From a virus: 28,842 nt of DNA. The DNA is taken from the IMG/VR virus record IMGVR_UViG_3300037264_000764, positions 1 to 28,842 of that record, one strand, 5' to 3'. The notes under the pieces are model-generated. The model had not been told where the DNA came from. It was given only the letters and a program-made list of their open reading frames with translations, and did no database searches. Positions 27,286 to 28,842 of the stretch are shown here, one piece after another. Both the position numbers and the translations under genes were made by a program. Numbering within the stretch: the stretch's first letter is position 1; every line of letters begins with the position of its first letter.

Positions 27286-28842
27286 ATGGCCCTAAATTTT
27301 GAAGGCGTGGGATTCTCGTTCGCTGCCAAAGACGACGGTCTGCTGGCCTATCAGCGGCAGGTGCTCTCGGGGTTCGACGCGATCAACGAGCAGGTCGCCA
27401 AGATGAACAAGGGCGGGGGCGGCATGCGCCCTCCTGGGGGTGGCGGGCCAGGCGGGGGCGGTCCTGGTATGGGCATGCCCGAAATCCCAGACCCGTCCAA
27501 GAAGGCCGGCAAGTGGGCGGCGTTCGGTGCGACGGTCAAGAAGTCGATGGGAGGGGTGTTCTCGTCCACGAGGACTGCGAACAAAGAGCTGTTCGGGATG
27601 GCCGATGTTGGCCACAAGCTGCGCGCCATTCTTGGGCAACTGCGCTTGGGCAACTTGCTGGAGGGGTTGAGCCTCTCGAACTTGAACCAGATCACCGATG
27701 CGGTGGAGAAGCTCGGTAGCGCCGGGCGCAATCTCACCACCGGCCTCGAAGCCGAGTTCGTGTCGATGGGAAAGACGTCGAAGGCCACGTTTGCGAACAT
27801 GGGCTACGGCGCAGATCAGATCAAGAAGATGTCTGCTCAGGCAGCAGGCATGGCCAAAGGCTCGAACATAGACATCGGTAAAACCACCGATGCCATCCAC
27901 GCCATGACCTTTGCCGAGGAGGAGTTCGCGGCTATGGGGGTGAAGTCGGCCCTGGACTTGGCCAAGTTCTCTGAAGTAACCGGCGCTGACATGAAGGCCA
28001 CCGGCATAGCGTTGAAGACCATGTCAGATGGGTACGGCATCAGCAATGAGGCGTTGAAGCAGTTAACGTCCTCGACTCTGGCGTTCGGGCAAGAGTCTGG
28101 CGATGTGGGTGCGGCGATAGGCAAGCTGCCTGCGCTCATGGATCAGTTGTCCAAGACCACAGACCGCTACGGCAATGTTCTGCGCGGAGCCGACCTTGCA
28201 GCGTTTGCGCAAGAGAGCATCGCTCTGTCCGCAGGCTTCTACTCGATCTACAAAGACGCTGGAAAAGCCGAAGCCGCGACAGCGGCTATCACGCAGGCGC
28301 TCGCAGCGGGACGTGCGGGCTACTCCGATCTTTTCACAGGCGTTCAGTCGGACATGCCGCAGATCATCACGGATCTGTCCATCGTCGGAGGGGACTTCTC
28401 CAAAGCCTTCGAGATGCTTCAATCTGGACCTGAGAGCTTTGCTGCGGGCATGGTTGAGATGTCTCAGGAGGTTGGGCGTACTGGAGGCGATGTCAAAAAG
28501 TTTGCGGCGACCATGCAGTCGCGCATGAAGGCGTCGTTGGGCGAGGAAGCGACGGTCGCCCTAACGGACATGATGGTCCAGTCGGGAGCTGGCCTCAAAG
28601 ACGTGATGAAGAAGTCCCACGAGGCTACGGTCACGATCGCTGAGATCGGCAAAGCCGGGCACAGCTCAGGACGCACGTTGGCTGAGTCGATGCAGCTCGC
28701 AGAAGACTCGATGGAGATGCGGTTCCGTAAGATCGGAATGAGCAGCGCGCGTACTTTCGTCCAGGAATCGCAAAAGAACTTCAAGATTTTTGGCGACCAG
28801 ATGCAGGGGCTGGCCTCTGGTGACGGCCCGATGGCGGCCATC
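27286..28842 (+). CDS. Tape measure protein, N-terminal 519 residues (gene runs off the window)
   Basis: The tape measure protein fixes tail length and fills the tail tube until ejection. ATG 27286 lies 12 bases after the third 14-bp palindrome and lacks a Shine-Dalgarno sequence. The start (MALNFEGVGFSF) is followed by a helix (AYQRQVLSGFDAINEQVAKM) and a Gly/Pro/Met-rich spacer at about residues 43-70. A long Ala/Gly/Lys/Met-rich helical region with repeated ADMKATGIALKTMSDGYG-like stretches then runs to the window edge without a stop. Position directly after the gp26-like pair and this composition support the call. Total length cannot be seen, so tail length cannot be estimated. Confidence 0.88.
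   Translation, partial: MALNFEGVGFSFAAKDDGLLAYQRQVLSGFDAINEQVAKMNKGGGGMRPPGGGGPGGGGPGMGMPEIPDPSKKAGKWAAFGATVKKSMGGVFSSTRTANKELFGMADVGHKLRAILGQLRLGNLLEGLSLSNLNQITDAVEKLGSAGRNLTTGLEAEFVSMGKTSKATFANMGYGADQIKKMSAQAAGMAKGSNIDIGKTTDAIHAMTFAEEEFAAMGVKSALDLAKFSEVTGADMKATGIALKTMSDGYGISNEALKQLTSSTLAFGQESGDVGAAIGKLPALMDQLSKTTDRYGNVLRGADLAAFAQESIALSAGFYSIYKDAGKAEAATAAITQALAAGRAGYSDLFTGVQSDMPQIITDLSIVGGDFSKAFEMLQSGPESFAAGMVEMSQEVGRTGGDVKKFAATMQSRMKASLGEEATVALTDMMVQSGAGLKDVMKKSHEATVTIAEIGKAGHSSGRTLAESMQLAEDSMEMRFRKIGMSSARTFVQESQKNFKIFGDQMQGLASGDGPMAAI

Overview
This window is a dense, all-plus-strand piece of a contractile-tailed (myovirus-type) double-stranded DNA phage with a GC-rich genome, probably infecting a GC-rich bacterium. 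The host cannot be named from this sequence. Support for a phage comes from a complete packaging/head/tail block: TerS candidate, TerL, portal, prohead protease, major capsid protein, neck proteins, tail sheath, tail tube and tape measure. Gene order and motifs are T4-like (gp20, 67/68, 21, 22, 23, neck, 18, 19, 26). Genes are tightly packed, often with overlapping stop and start codons. Most starts have an AGGAG-type ribosome binding site and several use GTG. No tRNA, CRISPR array or insertion sequence was seen, and no gene-free stretch exceeds 300 bases.

Layout: 1-1207 carries the end of an unidentified gene and two unidentified genes. 1208-1444 is a regulatory gap with a perfect inverted repeat and a good sigma-70-like promoter. 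1445-2041 encodes a Lys/Ala-rich, histone-H1-like protein. 2051-4666 is a family-A DNA polymerase interrupted by an intein. 4698-8776 holds the putative small terminase and the large terminase, the latter with a LAGLIDADG intein splitting its Walker A motif. 8785-15750 is the head module: portal, two unidentified genes with a small basic protein, a protease fused to a scaffold-like coiled coil, and the capsid protein, closed by a terminator. 15867-21027 is the neck and tail-completion region. 21030-25363 holds sheath and two tail-tube-family proteins. 25702-26307 encodes an unusual HNH-like zinc-binding plus tandem ribbon-helix-helix protein. 26307-27259 is the gp26-like gene and a small downstream frame, probably joined by a -1 frameshift. 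27286 to the window end is the start of the tape measure gene.

Three observations stand out. First, the polymerase intein contains a complete HNH homing endonuclease gene in a different reading frame from the intein, with its own ribosome binding site, while the intein/polymerase frame stays open through it. Second, an identical 14-bp palindrome (GGACCGCACGGTCC, or its reverse complement) lies 11-12 bases upstream of three start codons, each opening a functional block (terminase, neck, tape measure), like a start-associated operator or RNA element. Third, a candidate DNA-binding regulator with two ribbon-helix-helix motifs sits within the tail operon. Further points are a beta-rich module shared by capsid and sheath, a duplicated tail-tube protein, and a protease-scaffold fusion with an internal repeat.
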